64,000 bases of DNA from Longispora albida DSM 44784 (GTDB lineage: Bacteria > Actinomycetota > Actinomycetes > Mycobacteriales > Micromonosporaceae). Position 1 is the first letter of the stretch; every line of letters starts with the position of its first letter. A program made the position numbers and the translations under genes. Shown in pieces: positions 52,834 through 62,876 of the stretch. The notes under the pieces are model-generated. The model was given only the letters and a program-made list of their open reading frames with translations, was not told where the DNA came from and did no database searches. The stretch covers positions 292,583 to 356,582 of the forward strand of contig NZ_KB903825.1 of assembly GCF_000379825.1 (NCBI RefSeq), written 5' to 3'.

Positions 52834-53658
52834 ATGACCTCTCCCCACCTGCCTGCGGCCGGGCCGCAGCACCCCCGGGTCCGTGAGGCCCGCCAGATCG
52901 CCGCGAACGCCGGTGCTGGCCGCCAGCGCCTGTTCCTCGCGGAAGGACTGTGGGCGCACCAGGTACTCCTCGACCTGGGCGTGCCGGTCGAGGTGTTCCT
53001 GTGGTGCCCGGAGTCCGGGTACTCCACTGAGGCCCGCTCCGTGGCGGCGCGGATCGCCGGGCAAGCGCCGGAGGCGTACCGGATCTCCGAGCGTGTCCTG
53101 GAGCGGCTGTGCGAACGCGAGCGCCCCGACGGGCTGGTCTCCCTGGTCCCGCTGCCCGCCTGGCAGCCGGGTGACGTGCGGCTGGGCGAGGAGGCGCTGG
53201 TCCTGGTCGCCGACGCGATCGAGATCCCCGGCAATCTCGGTACCCTGCTGCGGACCGCCGACGCGTGCGGGGCTGCATGCCTGATCCTGACCAACCGCCG
53301 GACCCGGCTCGCCCACCCGAAGGTGTTCCGGGGCAGCCGTGGCATGAACCTGCGGGTACCCGTGCTGGAGTTCGAGGACCCGGCCGGGGCGCAGGACTGG
53401 TTGCGCGCCCACGGTTTCAGCACTTTCCTCGCCACGGTCTCCCCGGCGGCCGCGCCCTATCACGAGGTGCGGTTCGGCGGGCGGGTCGCGCTGGTGGTCG
53501 GCAACGAGCGGGCCGGGATCTGCCCCGGCTGGCTGGGCCTGGGCCTGCCGGAGATCACCATCCCGATGTACGGACGGGCCGACTCGCTCAACGTCGCGGT
53601 CAGCGCCTCCGTGCTGCTCTACTCCGCCCGCGCCCAGCGCCCGATCCGGGGACTGTGA
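52834..53658 (+). CDS. TrmH/SpoU-family RNA 2'-O-methyltransferase
   Basis: A 274-residue SPOUT enzyme from ATG 52834 (after GAAGG). The three SpoU motifs are present: EIPGNLGTLLRTADACGA, ALVVGNERAGI and IPMYGRADSLNVAVSASVLLY. An N-terminal RNA-binding part of about 110 residues (RQRLFLAEGLWAHQVLLD) is as in SpoU_sub_bind proteins. It likely methylates a ribose in tRNA or rRNA using AdoMet; the position is unknown. Longer in-frame starts upstream look non-coding. Confidence 0.92.
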   Translation: MTSPHLPAAGPQHPRVREARQIAANAGAGRQRLFLAEGLWAHQVLLDLGVPVEVFLWCPESGYSTEARSVAARIAGQAPEAYRISERVLERLCERERPDGLVSLVPLPAWQPGDVRLGEEALVLVADAIEIPGNLGTLLRTADACGAACLILTNRRTRLAHPKVFRGSRGMNLRVPVLEFEDPAGAQDWLRAHGFSTFLATVSPAAAPYHEVRFGGRVALVVGNERAGICPGWLGLGLPEITIPMYGRADSLNVAVSASVLLYSARAQRPIRGL

Positions 53659-53673
53659 TGGAGCCGGGCGTGC

Positions 53674-54399
53674 TCAGGCTTCCGTGCAGCAGGCGCAGCC
53701 CGGAGTACACCCGCAGGCGTCCTCTGCCGGCTCGGTGCCCAGAGCCGACGCGGGTACGGCGCAGCAGTTGTCACCACGCCAGGCTTCGCGGCCTTCCTTG
53801 ACCGCGACGGCGGCGATGACGAGTGCTGCGGCCGGGTCGGCCCACCACCAGCCGAACAGCGAGTTCACGCCGAGGCCGACGAGCAGTACCGCCGACAGGT
53901 ACGTGCACAGCAGGGTCTGCTTGGAGTCGGCGACAGCCGAGCGGGAGCCGAGTTCGCGTCCGGCCCGGCGCTGCGCATAGGACAGTCCCGGCATCACAGC
54001 GAGGGACACGGCGGCCAGGATCAGCCCGATGCTGGAGTGCTCGGGCCGCTCCTGCCCGGCCAGGGCGCGCACCGACTCGAAGGTCGCGTAGGCGGCGAGA
54101 GCGAAGAAGGACACCGCGATGACCCGCAGCGCCGCCTTCTCCCGCTTCTCGTGGTCCGCGCTGGAGAACTGCCACGCGACGGCGAGCGCTGAGGACACCT
54201 CGATGACCGAGTCCAGGCCGAAGCCGACCAGCGCGGTGGAGTCAGCGACCGTACCAGCGGTGATCGCCACGACAGCCTCGATCACGTTGTAGGTGATGGT
54301 CGCGGCGACCAGCAGCCGGATGATCCGGGTCAGACGGGCCCGGCGCGCGGGCGAGGGCCCGGCGGGGGCGATGGACAGCGGAGTCGGGCCGCCGGCCAT
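53674..54399 (-). CDS. CDF-family cation efflux protein with Cys-rich tail
   Basis: A 241-residue membrane protein with five or six helices. It contains DSTALVGFGLDSVIEVSSALAVAWQFS (D and E metal-site residues in helix 2). The last 31 residues hold seven cysteines (NCC, DACGCTPGC, ACC), which would bind soft metals such as Cd or Zn. ATG 54399 overlaps the stop of the ArsR-type gene (TGATG). Together with the CmtR-like sensor it forms a metal efflux unit, probably for Cd/Pb/Zn. Confidence 0.85.
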   Translation of the reverse strand: MAGGPTPLSIAPAGPSPARRARLTRIIRLLVAATITYNVIEAVVAITAGTVADSTALVGFGLDSVIEVSSALAVAWQFSSADHEKREKAALRVIAVSFFALAAYATFESVRALAGQERPEHSSIGLILAAVSLAVMPGLSYAQRRAGRELGSRSAVADSKQTLLCTYLSAVLLVGLGVNSLFGWWWADPAAALVIAAVAVKEGREAWRGDNCCAVPASALGTEPAEDACGCTPGCACCTEA

Positions 54400-54743
54400 C
54401 AGCAGCACCCTTCCGGCGCGTCCGCCGGGCAGGCGGCCGGGTCCACGGCCACGACCACGCCGAGCAGGTCGCCCAGAGCGTGCGCGAGGCGCTGGTCGGC
54501 CAGTTCGTAGCGGGTCCGGCGCCCCTCGGGGCTCGCCACCACCAGGCCACAGCCTCGCAGGCAGGCCAGGTGGTTGGACAGGCTCTGCCTCGACACGCCC
54601 AGCAGCTCAGCCAGCTCGGCCGGATAACCCGGTGCCTCCCGCAGGGCGAGAAGCAGCCGGGAACGGGTCGGGTCGGACAGCGCGTGCCCGAAGCGGGCCA
54701 GCACCTCGCCGTGCGTGAGGATCTCCACGCCGCGACAGTACAC
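54399..54743 (-). CDS. CmtR-like ArsR/SmtB metal sensor
   Basis: A 114-residue winged-helix regulator. Its DNA-recognition helix region contains NHLACLRGCGLV: the C-x3-C pair and the C-terminal cysteines (ACPADAPEGCC) correspond to the Cd/Pb-binding Cys57, Cys61 and Cys102 of mycobacterial CmtR. It should repress its own operon and release on metal binding. The start is GTG 54743, or GTG 54728; neither has a good ribosome site and the message may be leaderless. It is coupled to the CDF gene. Confidence 0.88.
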   Translation of the reverse strand: MYCRGVEILTHGEVLARFGHALSDPTRSRLLLALREAPGYPAELAELLGVSRQSLSNHLACLRGCGLVVASPEGRRTRYELADQRLAHALGDLLGVVVAVDPAACPADAPEGCC

Positions 54744-54746
54744 GCT

Positions 54747-54774
54747 TTGATGTATCCATCGCGAGATGTATCAA
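54747..54774. promoter_or_regulatory. Probable operator of the CmtR-like sensor
   Basis: TTGATGTATC-N8-GATGTATCAA is an imperfect 28-base palindrome (8 of 10 arm positions pair) and also a direct repeat of GATGTATC 16 bases apart. It begins 4 bases upstream of the sensor's first possible start, where a repressor would block transcription. Confidence 0.65.
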
Positions 54775-54782
54775 CGTGCGGG

Positions 54783-55478
54783 CTAGGTGCGGGCCCGGGG
54801 CAGGATGCGGGCGGTGCTGAGTGTGCGGGTGGTCAGGCCGAGGTTGCGGAACAGGCGGATGGCCGGCTGGTAGTGGGCGGCGACGAGCAGTACCGCGTGA
54901 TCGTGGTCCTGGAGGAGCTGGGCGAGCAGGAAGGCCGCGACGGCGCGCCCGTGGCCGCTGCCCTGCCGGTCCGGGTGGGTGGCCAGGCCGGACATCGCGC
55001 CGATCGACGGTGTGCTCCAGGCGTCGGCGGCGACGGACAGGAGCCGGCCCGTGCTGTCGCGTGTGCACGCCCACCGGTTCACCCCGTTCACGCCTGGCCG
55101 CGCCTTGCTGGAGGGCCAGGCCGCGTCCAGCAGGTGCTCGATGTCCCGGGCCGGGCCGTGGTACCAGGCGGCGGGGCCGACCGGTTCGGGCGGAGTGGCC
55201 GTGCTCATGAGACAGACCGTGCGGTCGATGAGGTGCAGGCCATGGAGCTGGGCGGTGAGGGCGTGCAGGGTTGCGGTGTCGGCGAGGAGCTGGTGGCCGG
55301 GCGTGATGGTCCTGAGCACTCCGGGCAGCAGGATCGCTAGGTGCTCGGCGGGGCCGGTGAGGACGAGACGGTCGCGCCCGAGGAACCCAGGTGCGCTGGT
55401 CGCGGTGGCGTCCCGGTGGGTGAAGACGTGACTTCCCGGCTGCTGCGCCCACCGAGCTAACAGGTCGTTGTTGGGCAT
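54783..55478 (-). CDS. GNAT-family acetyltransferase
   Basis: A 231-residue protein from ATG 55478 (MPNNDLLARW). The C-terminal half is a GNAT domain: MSGLATHPDRQGSGHGRAVAAFLLAQLLQ (acetyl-CoA loop) and YQPAIRLFRNLGLTTRTL. The N-terminal half has no recognised motif. It lies between the kdpD and CmtR-like genes on the same strand, in the place where kdpE is normally expected, but is unrelated to it. Confidence 0.82.
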   Translation of the reverse strand: MPNNDLLARWAQQPGSHVFTHRDATATSAPGFLGRDRLVLTGPAEHLAILLPGVLRTITPGHQLLADTATLHALTAQLHGLHLIDRTVCLMSTATPPEPVGPAAWYHGPARDIEHLLDAAWPSSKARPGVNGVNRWACTRDSTGRLLSVAADAWSTPSIGAMSGLATHPDRQGSGHGRAVAAFLLAQLLQDHDHAVLLVAAHYQPAIRLFRNLGLTTRTLSTARILPRART

Positions 55479-55595
55479 GTCCGTCCCAGGCGAGGGGTCC
55501 GTGGTGCCGGTACGTGGCCGCCCGGGCTGGTGTTGCCCGGCTGGCCGCGAGCGGCAGCAAGCACCGTAGCAACAGCACGCCAGGGGCACCGCGAT

Positions 55596-58127
55596 TCAGG
55601 GCCGTTCTCCGGGAGGTGGCGCGACGGGCAGGGCCAGTGTCAGGGTGAGGCCGCCGCCGGGGGTCACCTCGGGGTCGAGGGAGCCGCCCATCGCCTCGGC
55701 CAGGCCACGCGACAGCGCGAGCCCGAGGCCGACCCCGGTGGTGTTGTCCCGGTCGCCGAACCGCTGGAACGGCAGGAAGATCCGTTCCCAGTCCGCCTCG
55801 GGCACGCCCGGGCCGTGGTCGGCGACCCGGATCTCCACCCGGCCCTCGTGCGCGCTGGCACTGATCATGGGCGGCCGGCCCGCCGGGCTGTACCGGACAG
55901 CGTTGGCCAGCACGTTCGCGAGGATCCGCTCGACCAGCGCCGGGTCTGCCTGGATGTCGGGCAGGTCCCCGGGCAGGCTGACCTGGAAGGTACCCAGGTC
56001 GTCGGTGACGCGGGGCAGGATCTCGGCCACGCTCACCGGTTCGGCGTGGATGCCGAGTACTCCGGCTTGCAGGCGGCTCATGTCGAGCAGGTTCTCCACG
56101 AGCCGGGTCAGCTTGTCCAGGGACTCGTCCGCCGTGGCCAGCAGTTCGTCCCGGTCCTCGGCGCTGAACTCGACCTCGGTACTGCGCAGGCTGCCCACGG
56201 CCGCCTTCGCCGAGGCCAGCGGGGTCCGCAGGTCGTGGCTGACCGCGCGGAGCAGCGCGGTACGGAGCCGGTCCACTTCGGCCAGCGGACCGGCAGCGGC
56301 GGCCTGCTCGGCGAGGCGTTCCTGGCGCAGGGCGATCGCGGCCTGGGCGGCGAACGCCTCCACGATCCGCTGGTCTGCCGCCGCCAGGCCATGCCCGCGC
56401 ATCACGAGGGACAGCTCGTCGTCGATCACGACGTCGGCGCTGGCCTCCGCCGGGGTGGTACACGGCTGGCCGACAGTGGCGGCGATGGTCCACAGGGCCG
56501 GGTCGCGCTGCCGGTCCGGGGTCAGTGGCGTGCCCGGCCGGCGTTCGAGCAGGGTGACGCCGTCCAGGGCGAAGGTTTCCGTGAGCTGTTCGAGGAGGGC
56601 GGTCAGGGGGCGGGCGCCACGGAGCACACTTCCGGCCACTGTGGACAGTGTTTGCGCCTCGGCCCGGGAGCGCGCCGCTTCGGCGGTACGGCGGGCGGAC
56701 AGCTCCACCGCTGCGGCCACGGCGACGGCCACGACCAGGAACACGGCTATGGCCAGCAGGTTCTCACGGTCGTAGATCGTCCACCGGTGTACCGGCGGGG
56801 TGAAGAACCAGTTGAGCAGGGCCGAGGCGACCACGGCGGCTGCGAGGGCCGGCCACAGCCCGCCGACGAGGGCTATGCCGACCACCGCCGCCAGGTACAG
56901 AAGAATGTCCGAAGGCAGGGACAGGCTGTCCTGGGCCAGCGTCAGCAGCCAGGTCATCAGGGGCAGGCCCACGGCGGCGAGGGCGAACCCGGAAGCGCGG
57001 CGGCCGGATGTCAGGCCGGTGCGGCGGGCCGGTCTGGGCCGGGCGCGCCTGGTCTCCTCGTGGGTGACCAGGTGCACGTCGATCGGGCCGGACTCGGCGG
57101 CGGTGGTCACGCCAACGCCCCGGGAGAAGATCTGTGCGATGCGGCCACGGCGGCTGGCTCCGAGGACGAGCTGCGTGGCGTTGACGCCCCGGGCGAAGTC
57201 GAGCAGTGCCGCCGGGATGTCGTCGCCGATGACCTGGTGGTACGTGCCGCCGATGTCTTCGAGCATGGTGCGCTGGCGCGCCAGGTTGGCCGGGTCGGCA
57301 CCTGACAGGCCGTCGGAGCGGGTGACGTGCACGCCGAGCAGTTCGGCGCCCTTGGTGCGGTCGGCGATCCGGCCGGCCCTGCGGATCAGCGTGCCGCCTT
57401 CCGGGCCGCCGGTCAGGGCGACGACGACGCGTTCCCTGGTTTCCCAGGCCTGGTCGATGCCGTGCTCGGCCCGGTAGCGTTCGAGCTGGTCGTCGACCTT
57501 GTCGGCGAGCCAGAGGAGTGCCAGCTCGCGCAGCGCGGTGAGGTTGCCGGGGCGGAAGTAGTTGCCGAGCGCGGCGTCTACCTTGTCCGGCTGGTAGATG
57601 TTGCCGTGGGCCATCCGGCGGCGCAGCGCCTCCGGTGTCATGTCGACAAGCTCGATCTGCTCGGCGGAGCGGACGATCGCGTCGGGGATCACCTCACGCT
57701 GCGTGACGCCGGTGATCTGCTCGACGACATCGTTGAGGGATTCCAGGTGCTGGATGTTCACCGTGGTGATCACCGAGATCCCGGCTTCGAGCAGCTCCGC
57801 GATGTCCTGCCAGCGCTTGGAGTTCCGGGAGCCGGGCACGTTGGTGTGGGCCATCTCGTCGACCAGGGCCACGGCCGGGCGGCGTTCGAGGACGGCGTCG
57901 ACGTCCATCTCGGTGAAGGTCGCGCCCCGGTACCGGGCCAGGCGCCGGGGCACCGTCTCCAGGCCCTCGGCCATCGTCGCCGTACGGGGCCGGGCGTGCG
58001 TCTCCACGTACCCGATCACCACGTCCGTGCCCCGTCCGGCCCGGCGGTGGCCCTCTTCGAGCATCTTGTAGGTCTTGCCCACGCCGGGGGCAGCCCCGAG
58101 GTAGACGCGGAGCTGCCCTCGCGTCAT
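55596..58127 (-). CDS. kdpD: Osmosensitive K+ channel histidine kinase
   Basis: An 843-residue sensor kinase. The N-terminal KdpD domain has Walker A GAAPGVGKT (11-19) and ALVDEMAHTNVPGSRN; a USP-like domain follows (about 233-355), then four membrane helices (380-475), a GAF-like region, and the kinase core with phosphoacceptor H631 (RAVSHDLRTPLASAKAAV), N box (LANAVRYSP) and G boxes (GVGLGLALSRGLAEAMGG). It senses K+ limitation, turgor or cyclic di-AMP in related systems. It is the last gene of the kdp operon here; the response regulator kdpE is absent from the window. Confidence 0.96.
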   Translation of the reverse strand: MTRGQLRVYLGAAPGVGKTYKMLEEGHRRAGRGTDVVIGYVETHARPRTATMAEGLETVPRRLARYRGATFTEMDVDAVLERRPAVALVDEMAHTNVPGSRNSKRWQDIAELLEAGISVITTVNIQHLESLNDVVEQITGVTQREVIPDAIVRSAEQIELVDMTPEALRRRMAHGNIYQPDKVDAALGNYFRPGNLTALRELALLWLADKVDDQLERYRAEHGIDQAWETRERVVVALTGGPEGGTLIRRAGRIADRTKGAELLGVHVTRSDGLSGADPANLARQRTMLEDIGGTYHQVIGDDIPAALLDFARGVNATQLVLGASRRGRIAQIFSRGVGVTTAAESGPIDVHLVTHEETRRARPRPARRTGLTSGRRASGFALAAVGLPLMTWLLTLAQDSLSLPSDILLYLAAVVGIALVGGLWPALAAAVVASALLNWFFTPPVHRWTIYDRENLLAIAVFLVVAVAVAAAVELSARRTAEAARSRAEAQTLSTVAGSVLRGARPLTALLEQLTETFALDGVTLLERRPGTPLTPDRQRDPALWTIAATVGQPCTTPAEASADVVIDDELSLVMRGHGLAAADQRIVEAFAAQAAIALRQERLAEQAAAAGPLAEVDRLRTALLRAVSHDLRTPLASAKAAVGSLRSTEVEFSAEDRDELLATADESLDKLTRLVENLLDMSRLQAGVLGIHAEPVSVAEILPRVTDDLGTFQVSLPGDLPDIQADPALVERILANVLANAVRYSPAGRPPMISASAHEGRVEIRVADHGPGVPEADWERIFLPFQRFGDRDNTTGVGLGLALSRGLAEAMGGSLDPEVTPGGGLTLTLALPVAPPPGERP

Positions 58128-58133
58128 GTCCGC

Positions 58134-59054
58134 CTAGCCCTTCTTCGGGTACCGCTGGTCGAGTACCAGGTTCAACTCCAGCACATTGACGGCGGGCTCA
58201 CCCATGAAGCCGAGCGCCCGGCCGGTGGTGTGCTCGTCCACCAGCTTCCGGAGCCGGGCCCCCTCGACGCCCCGGGCCCTGGCGACCCGGGCGAGCTGGA
58301 GCTGGGCGTATGCGGGGCTGATGTGCGGGTCGAGGCCGGAGCCGCTGGAGGTCACCGCGTCACCCGGCACGGCTGGCTTCGCGGGCGCGTTACCCCGGAT
58401 CGGGGTGACGATGGCCTTGGAGTAGTCCTCGCCGAACACGGCCAGCTCGACCGGGACGCCCTCGTAGGAGGCCACGAACGCGCTGTCGTTCTTCTTCGCG
58501 GCCTTGGTGGCCCGGTCGTAGCTGCTGGCCGGCTCGTTGAGACTGACCACCTTGGTGATCCTGCCGGTCAGGCCGCCCTCGCGGAACAGGCCGAGCACGG
58601 CCCCGACTCCCCCGGGCGTGCAGAACGGCCGGGAACCGTCCACACCTTCCCGCTCCCCGACGGCCTTGCTCCGGGCACAGACCTGGGTCAGCAGGCTCTG
58701 CTTGCTGCCGTTGCCTTCTCCGGACTCCGGGTCGATCGCCGGGTCACCCAGGGTGTCCACGACCGACTCCGGGCCGAGGTTCGACGCGCTGGTCGAGGTC
58801 GGGTCGTAGCCGACACCGGCTGCGGACGGCCGGGACTGGAAGTACTCCGGCCTGTCCTCGAAGGACTGGCCGAGCAGGGAGCTGCCGACCTTCTGGCCGT
58901 CGCGTTCGATGATCGAGCCGTTGGCCTGTGTGTAGAACGCCGCCTGGCCGACGCCAGCCACGACCAGCGGGTACGCGATGCCGAGCAGGACAGTGAAGAC
59001 GAGCAGCGCGCGGGCCGCGGCGAGGTGCTGGCTGATCCAGCCTGGAAGGCGCAT
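58134..59054 (-). CDS. kdpC: Kdp K+-transporting ATPase subunit C
   Basis: A 306-residue subunit that helps KdpB bind ATP. One N-terminal membrane helix (ARALLVFTVLLGIAYPLVVAG) is followed by the conserved PEYFQSRPSAAG and, at the end, GLDPHISPAYAQLQLARVA and EPAVNVLELNLVLD. It is about 115 residues longer than the E. coli protein because of an insertion between residues ~130 and 245 (CARSKAVGEREG to IVTPIRG). The ATG overlaps the kdpB stop (TGATG). Confidence 0.94.
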   Translation of the reverse strand: MRLPGWISQHLAAARALLVFTVLLGIAYPLVVAGVGQAAFYTQANGSIIERDGQKVGSSLLGQSFEDRPEYFQSRPSAAGVGYDPTSTSASNLGPESVVDTLGDPAIDPESGEGNGSKQSLLTQVCARSKAVGEREGVDGSRPFCTPGGVGAVLGLFREGGLTGRITKVVSLNEPASSYDRATKAAKKNDSAFVASYEGVPVELAVFGEDYSKAIVTPIRGNAPAKPAVPGDAVTSSGSGLDPHISPAYAQLQLARVARARGVEGARLRKLVDEHTTGRALGFMGEPAVNVLELNLVLDQRYPKKG

Positions 59055-61129
59055 CACGACATCCCTGGAATGAGCTGAATGACAAGGTCGATGAGCTTGA
59101 TGCCGATGAACGGGGCGGCGATCCCGCCGAGGCCGTAGACCAGCAGGTTGCGGCTGAGCAGCTTGGCCGCCCCGCCCGGGGTGTACTTCACGCCGCGCAG
59201 CGCGAGCGGGATCAGCGCGACGATCACGATCGCGTTGAAGATGACGGCGGAGAGGATGGCCGACATCGGGCTCGACAGGCGCATGACGTTCAGCGCGTCG
59301 AGGCCCGGGTACACGGCCGCGAACATCGCCGGGATGATCGCGAAGTACTTGGCGATGTCGTTGGCGATCGAGAACGTGGTCAGCGCGCCCCGCGTGATGA
59401 GCAGCTGCTTGCCGATCTCCACGATCTCGATCAGCTTGGTCGGGTCGGAGTCGAGGTCCACCATGTTCCCGGCCTCCTTCGCCGCCGAGGTACCGGTGTT
59501 CATCGCCACGCCCACGTCAGCCTGGGCCAGGGCCGGGGCGTCGTTCGTGCCGTCGCCGGTCATCGCGACCAGCCGCCCGCCCTCCTGTTCCTTCCTGATG
59601 TACGCGAGCTTGTCCTCCGGGGTGGCCTCCGCGAGGAAGTCGTCGACGCCGGCCTCGTCGGCGATGGCCTTGGCGGTCAGCGGGTTGTCGCCGGTGATCA
59701 TCACGGTGCGGATACCCATCCGGCGCATCTCGTCGAACCGTTCGCGCATGCCGGCCTTCACCACGTCCTTGAGGTGGATCACGCCGAGGGCGCGCGCCGC
59801 CTGACCCGGGCGGCGTTCCGCCACGACCAGCGGCGTACCGCCGGAGCCGGAGATCGCGTCCACGGCCGCTCCGACCTCGTCGGCAGGATCCCCGCCGTTG
59901 TCGCGTACCCAGTTCATGACGGCGGTGGCCGCGCCCTTGCGGATCTCGTGGCCGCCGTCGATGTCCACTCCGGACATCCGGGTCTGCGCGGTGAAGGGTA
60001 CGAAGTGCGCGTGCGGCATCATGCCTTCCTCGCGGGCGCGCAGGCCGTACTTCTCCTTCGCGAGGACGACGATCGACCGGCCTTCCGGTGTCTCGTCGGC
60101 GAGGCTGGACAGCTGGGCCGCGTCGGCGACCTCGTCCTGGGAGACACCGGCGACGGCCACGAACTCGGCGGCCTGCCGGTTGCCCAGGGTGATGGTGCCT
60201 GTCTTGTCGAGCAGCAGGGTGTTCACGTCGCCTGCGGCCTCGACGGCCCGGCCGGACATGGCCAGGACGTTGCGCTGGACCAGGCGGTCCATGCCGGCGA
60301 TGCCGATGGCGGAGAGCAGCGCGCCGATCGTCGTCGGGATCAGGCAGACGAGAAGGGACACGAGCACGATGCCGGTCACGCCGTCGCCGTCCATGACCGC
60401 GCTGTCGGCAGCGGCGGACCCGGCCTTGGCGAAGATCGCGAGGGGCTGCATGGTCGCGACGGCCATCAGGAAGATGATGGTCAGCGAGGCCAGCAGGATG
60501 TTCAGTGCGATCTCGTTCGGGGTCTTCTGCCGGCTCGCGCCCTCGACCAGGGCGATCATCCGGTCGATGAAGCTCTCCCCCGGTTTCTGGGTGACCCTGA
60601 CGACGATCCGGTCGGAGAGGACCTTCGTGCCGCCGGTCACGGCGCTGCGGTCGCCGCCGGACTCCCGGATCACCGGTGCGGACTCGCCGGTGATCGCGGA
60701 CTCGTCCACGCTGGCGATGCCCTCGATCACGTCGCCGTCAGCCGGGATGAACTGCCCGGCCTCCACGACGACGATGTCGCCCTGCTGGAGCAGGTTCGCA
60801 GGCACCTCGGTCTCAGCCAGGTCAGGCCAGGCCGCCAGCCTGCGGGCCACCATGCCGGTCCTGGCCTTGCGCAGGGTGTCGGCCTGGGCCTTGCCCCGGC
60901 CCTCGGCGACGGCCTCGGCCAGGTTCGCGAAGAGGACCGTGGCCCACAGCCAGACCGTGATCGCCCACGCGAACACGCTCGGGTCGATGACCGCGAGGAC
61001 CGTGGTGAACACCGAGCCGATCTCCACGATCAGCATCACCGGATTGCGCCACAGGGTGCGCGGGTCGAGCTTGCGCAGTGCGTCCGGCAGGGACTTCACG
61101 AGGTGCGCTTTCTTCGTCGTCATGGTCAC
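59054..61129 (-). CDS. kdpB: Kdp K+-transporting P-type ATPase subunit B
   Basis: A 691-residue catalytic subunit. The phosphorylation motif is DKTGT with Asp308; the actuator loop TGES is at 147-150; [10 protein letters not shown] is the hinge motif. It hydrolyses ATP to drive K+ uptake through KdpA. ATG 61129 overlaps the kdpA stop (ATGA). Confidence 0.97.
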   Translation of the reverse strand: MTMTTKKAHLVKSLPDALRKLDPRTLWRNPVMLIVEIGSVFTTVLAVIDPSVFAWAITVWLWATVLFANLAEAVAEGRGKAQADTLRKARTGMVARRLAAWPDLAETEVPANLLQQGDIVVVEAGQFIPADGDVIEGIASVDESAITGESAPVIRESGGDRSAVTGGTKVLSDRIVVRVTQKPGESFIDRMIALVEGASRQKTPNEIALNILLASLTIIFLMAVATMQPLAIFAKAGSAAADSAVMDGDGVTGIVLVSLLVCLIPTTIGALLSAIGIAGMDRLVQRNVLAMSGRAVEAAGDVNTLLLDKTGTITLGNRQAAEFVAVAGVSQDEVADAAQLSSLADETPEGRSIVVLAKEKYGLRAREEGMMPHAHFVPFTAQTRMSGVDIDGGHEIRKGAATAVMNWVRDNGGDPADEVGAAVDAISGSGGTPLVVAERRPGQAARALGVIHLKDVVKAGMRERFDEMRRMGIRTVMITGDNPLTAKAIADEAGVDDFLAEATPEDKLAYIRKEQEGGRLVAMTGDGTNDAPALAQADVGVAMNTGTSAAKEAGNMVDLDSDPTKLIEIVEIGKQLLITRGALTTFSIANDIAKYFAIIPAMFAAVYPGLDALNVMRLSSPMSAILSAVIFNAIVIVALIPLALRGVKYTPGGAAKLLSRNLLVYGLGGIAAPFIGIKLIDLVIQLIPGMS

Positions 61130-62787
61130 AGCAGCCCTTCAGCGATCGGGCCAAGAGCGAGGGCGGGCAGGAAGGTCAGGGCGACCAGCACGACAGTCAC
61201 GCCGGCGACCATGCCGGCGAACAGCGGCCGGTGGGTGGGCAGCGTGCCCGCCGAGGCCGGCACCGGCTTCTGCCTGGCCAGGGAGCCTGCCAGGGCGAGC
61301 ACGAAGATGACCGGCAGGAGCCTGCCGAGCAGCATGGCAAGACCAAGAGCCGTGTTGTACCAGGTGGTGTTCGCCGAGACGCCGGCGAACGCCGAGCCGT
61401 TGTTGTTCGCGGCCGAGGAGAAGGCGTACAGCACCTCGGAGTACCCGTGCGGGCCGGTGTTGAGCATGCTGGCCCGCTCGGTCGCGCTCGACATGGCGAG
61501 CGCCGTACCGATGAGGACGAGGCACGGGGTGACCAGGAAGTAGAGCGAGGCGAACTTGATCTCCCGTGCGCCGATCTTCTTGCCGAGGTACTCCGGTGTG
61601 CGGCCGACCATCAGGCCCGCGACGAACACGGTGATCACGGCGAGGACGAGCATGCCGTACAGCCCGGAGCCGACGCCGCCCGGCGCGACCTCACCGAGCT
61701 GCATGTTCAGCATCAGCAGCCCGCCGCCGAGCGCGGAGTACGAGTCGTGGAAGGAGTCCACGGCACCGGTCGAGGTCAGCGTGGTCGCGGCGGCGAAGGT
61801 GGCCGAGTTCGCCACCCCGAGCCGGACCTCGCGACCCTCCATAGCGGACCCCACGGCCTGCGGGACCGTACCGTGCTCGCCGGTCTCCAGCGCCATCACG
61901 CCAGCCGTGCTCGCGAGCGCGATGATCGCCATGACCGCGGCGATCGCCAGGCCCTGCCGCCTGTCCCCCACCATCCGGCCGAACACTCGCGGCAGGCTGA
62001 ACGGGATCAGCAGGATCAGGAAGATCTGGAGCCAGTTCGTCCAGCTGGCCGGGTTCTCGAACGGGTGCGCGGAGTTGACGTTGTAGAAGCCGCCGCCGTT
62101 CGTACCCAGTTCCTTGATGACCTCCTGGCTGGCCACCGGGCCGCCGGTGATGGTCTGCGTGGCACCGGTGAGCGTGGTGACCTCGGTACCGGAGGAGAAG
62201 TTCTGCACCATGCCCGCGCCGACGAAGATGATCGCGCCGATCACCGCCACTGGCAGCAGTACCCGCAGGCAGACCCGGGTCAGGTCGATCCAGAAGTTGC
62301 CCAGGTACTCGGTCCGGCTCCGCGCGAAGCCCCGCACGAAGGCGAGCGCCACGGCGATGCCGACGCCGGCCGAGACGAAGTTCTGCACGGCCAGGCCGGC
62401 CATCTGCACGAGGTGGCCCATAGTGGATTCGCCCGAGTACGACTGCCAGTTCGTGTTCGACATGAAGCTGACGGCGGTGTTCCACGCCTGGTCAGGCTGC
62501 ACCGGCGCGAAGCCGAGCGACAGCCAGAGCTTGTCCTGCACGCGCTGGAAGGCGTAGAGGAACAGCAGCGAGACGGCGGAGAAGGCCAGCACACTGCGGG
62601 CGTACGCGCCCCAGGTCTGTTCCTTCGCCGGGTCGGCGCCGATCAGCCTGTACAGGCCGCGCTCGACGGCGAAGTGCCTGGCCGAGGTGAGCGCCCGGTA
62701 CATGTAGTCGCCGAAGTAGCGGTAGGACACCACCAGCGCGGCGATCAGGGAGCCGGCGAAGACCAGGCCGGCCACGGTCGTGCTCAT
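61126..62787 (-). CDS. kdpA: Kdp K+-transporting ATPase subunit A
   Basis: A 553-residue membrane channel subunit related to the SKT K+ transporters. Four selectivity-filter repeats are recognisable, for example [24 protein letters not shown] and NNNGSAF. It forms the K+ pathway of the high-affinity Kdp pump. ATG 62787 overlaps the kdpF stop by one base (TGATG). Confidence 0.97.
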   Translation of the reverse strand: MSTTVAGLVFAGSLIAALVVSYRYFGDYMYRALTSARHFAVERGLYRLIGADPAKEQTWGAYARSVLAFSAVSLLFLYAFQRVQDKLWLSLGFAPVQPDQAWNTAVSFMSNTNWQSYSGESTMGHLVQMAGLAVQNFVSAGVGIAVALAFVRGFARSRTEYLGNFWIDLTRVCLRVLLPVAVIGAIIFVGAGMVQNFSSGTEVTTLTGATQTITGGPVASQEVIKELGTNGGGFYNVNSAHPFENPASWTNWLQIFLILLIPFSLPRVFGRMVGDRRQGLAIAAVMAIIALASTAGVMALETGEHGTVPQAVGSAMEGREVRLGVANSATFAAATTLTSTGAVDSFHDSYSALGGGLLMLNMQLGEVAPGGVGSGLYGMLVLAVITVFVAGLMVGRTPEYLGKKIGAREIKFASLYFLVTPCLVLIGTALAMSSATERASMLNTGPHGYSEVLYAFSSAANNNGSAFAGVSANTTWYNTALGLAMLLGRLLPVIFVLALAGSLARQKPVPASAGTLPTHRPLFAGMVAGVTVVLVALTFLPALALGPIAEGLL

Positions 62788-62876
62788 CAGAAACGCTCCG
62801 GGAACAGCAGAGCCGCCACCAGGAACAGCGCCAGGCCGACCGCGAGGACCAGGCCGGCGAGATTGACTACGCTCAC
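62787..62876 (-). CDS. kdpF: KdpF small membrane subunit
   Basis: A 29-residue peptide from GTG 62876 ([20 protein letters not shown]...LFPERF). One membrane helix with the LL-PERF ending typical of KdpF, which stabilises the KdpABC complex. Its GTG overlaps the stop of the preceding 27-residue gene (GTGA), and its stop overlaps kdpA. Confidence 0.9.
   Translation of the reverse strand: MSVVNLAGLVLAVGLALFLVAALLFPERF

Noticed and set aside
52494..53435. Minus-strand frame of 313 codons opposite the TrmH gene
   Set aside because: Arg/Ser-rich shadow; the plus strand has all three SpoU motifs.
57327..59078. A 583-codon plus-strand frame opposite kdpD and kdpC
   Set aside because: Antisense shadow of confidently identified kdp genes; no recognisable motif.
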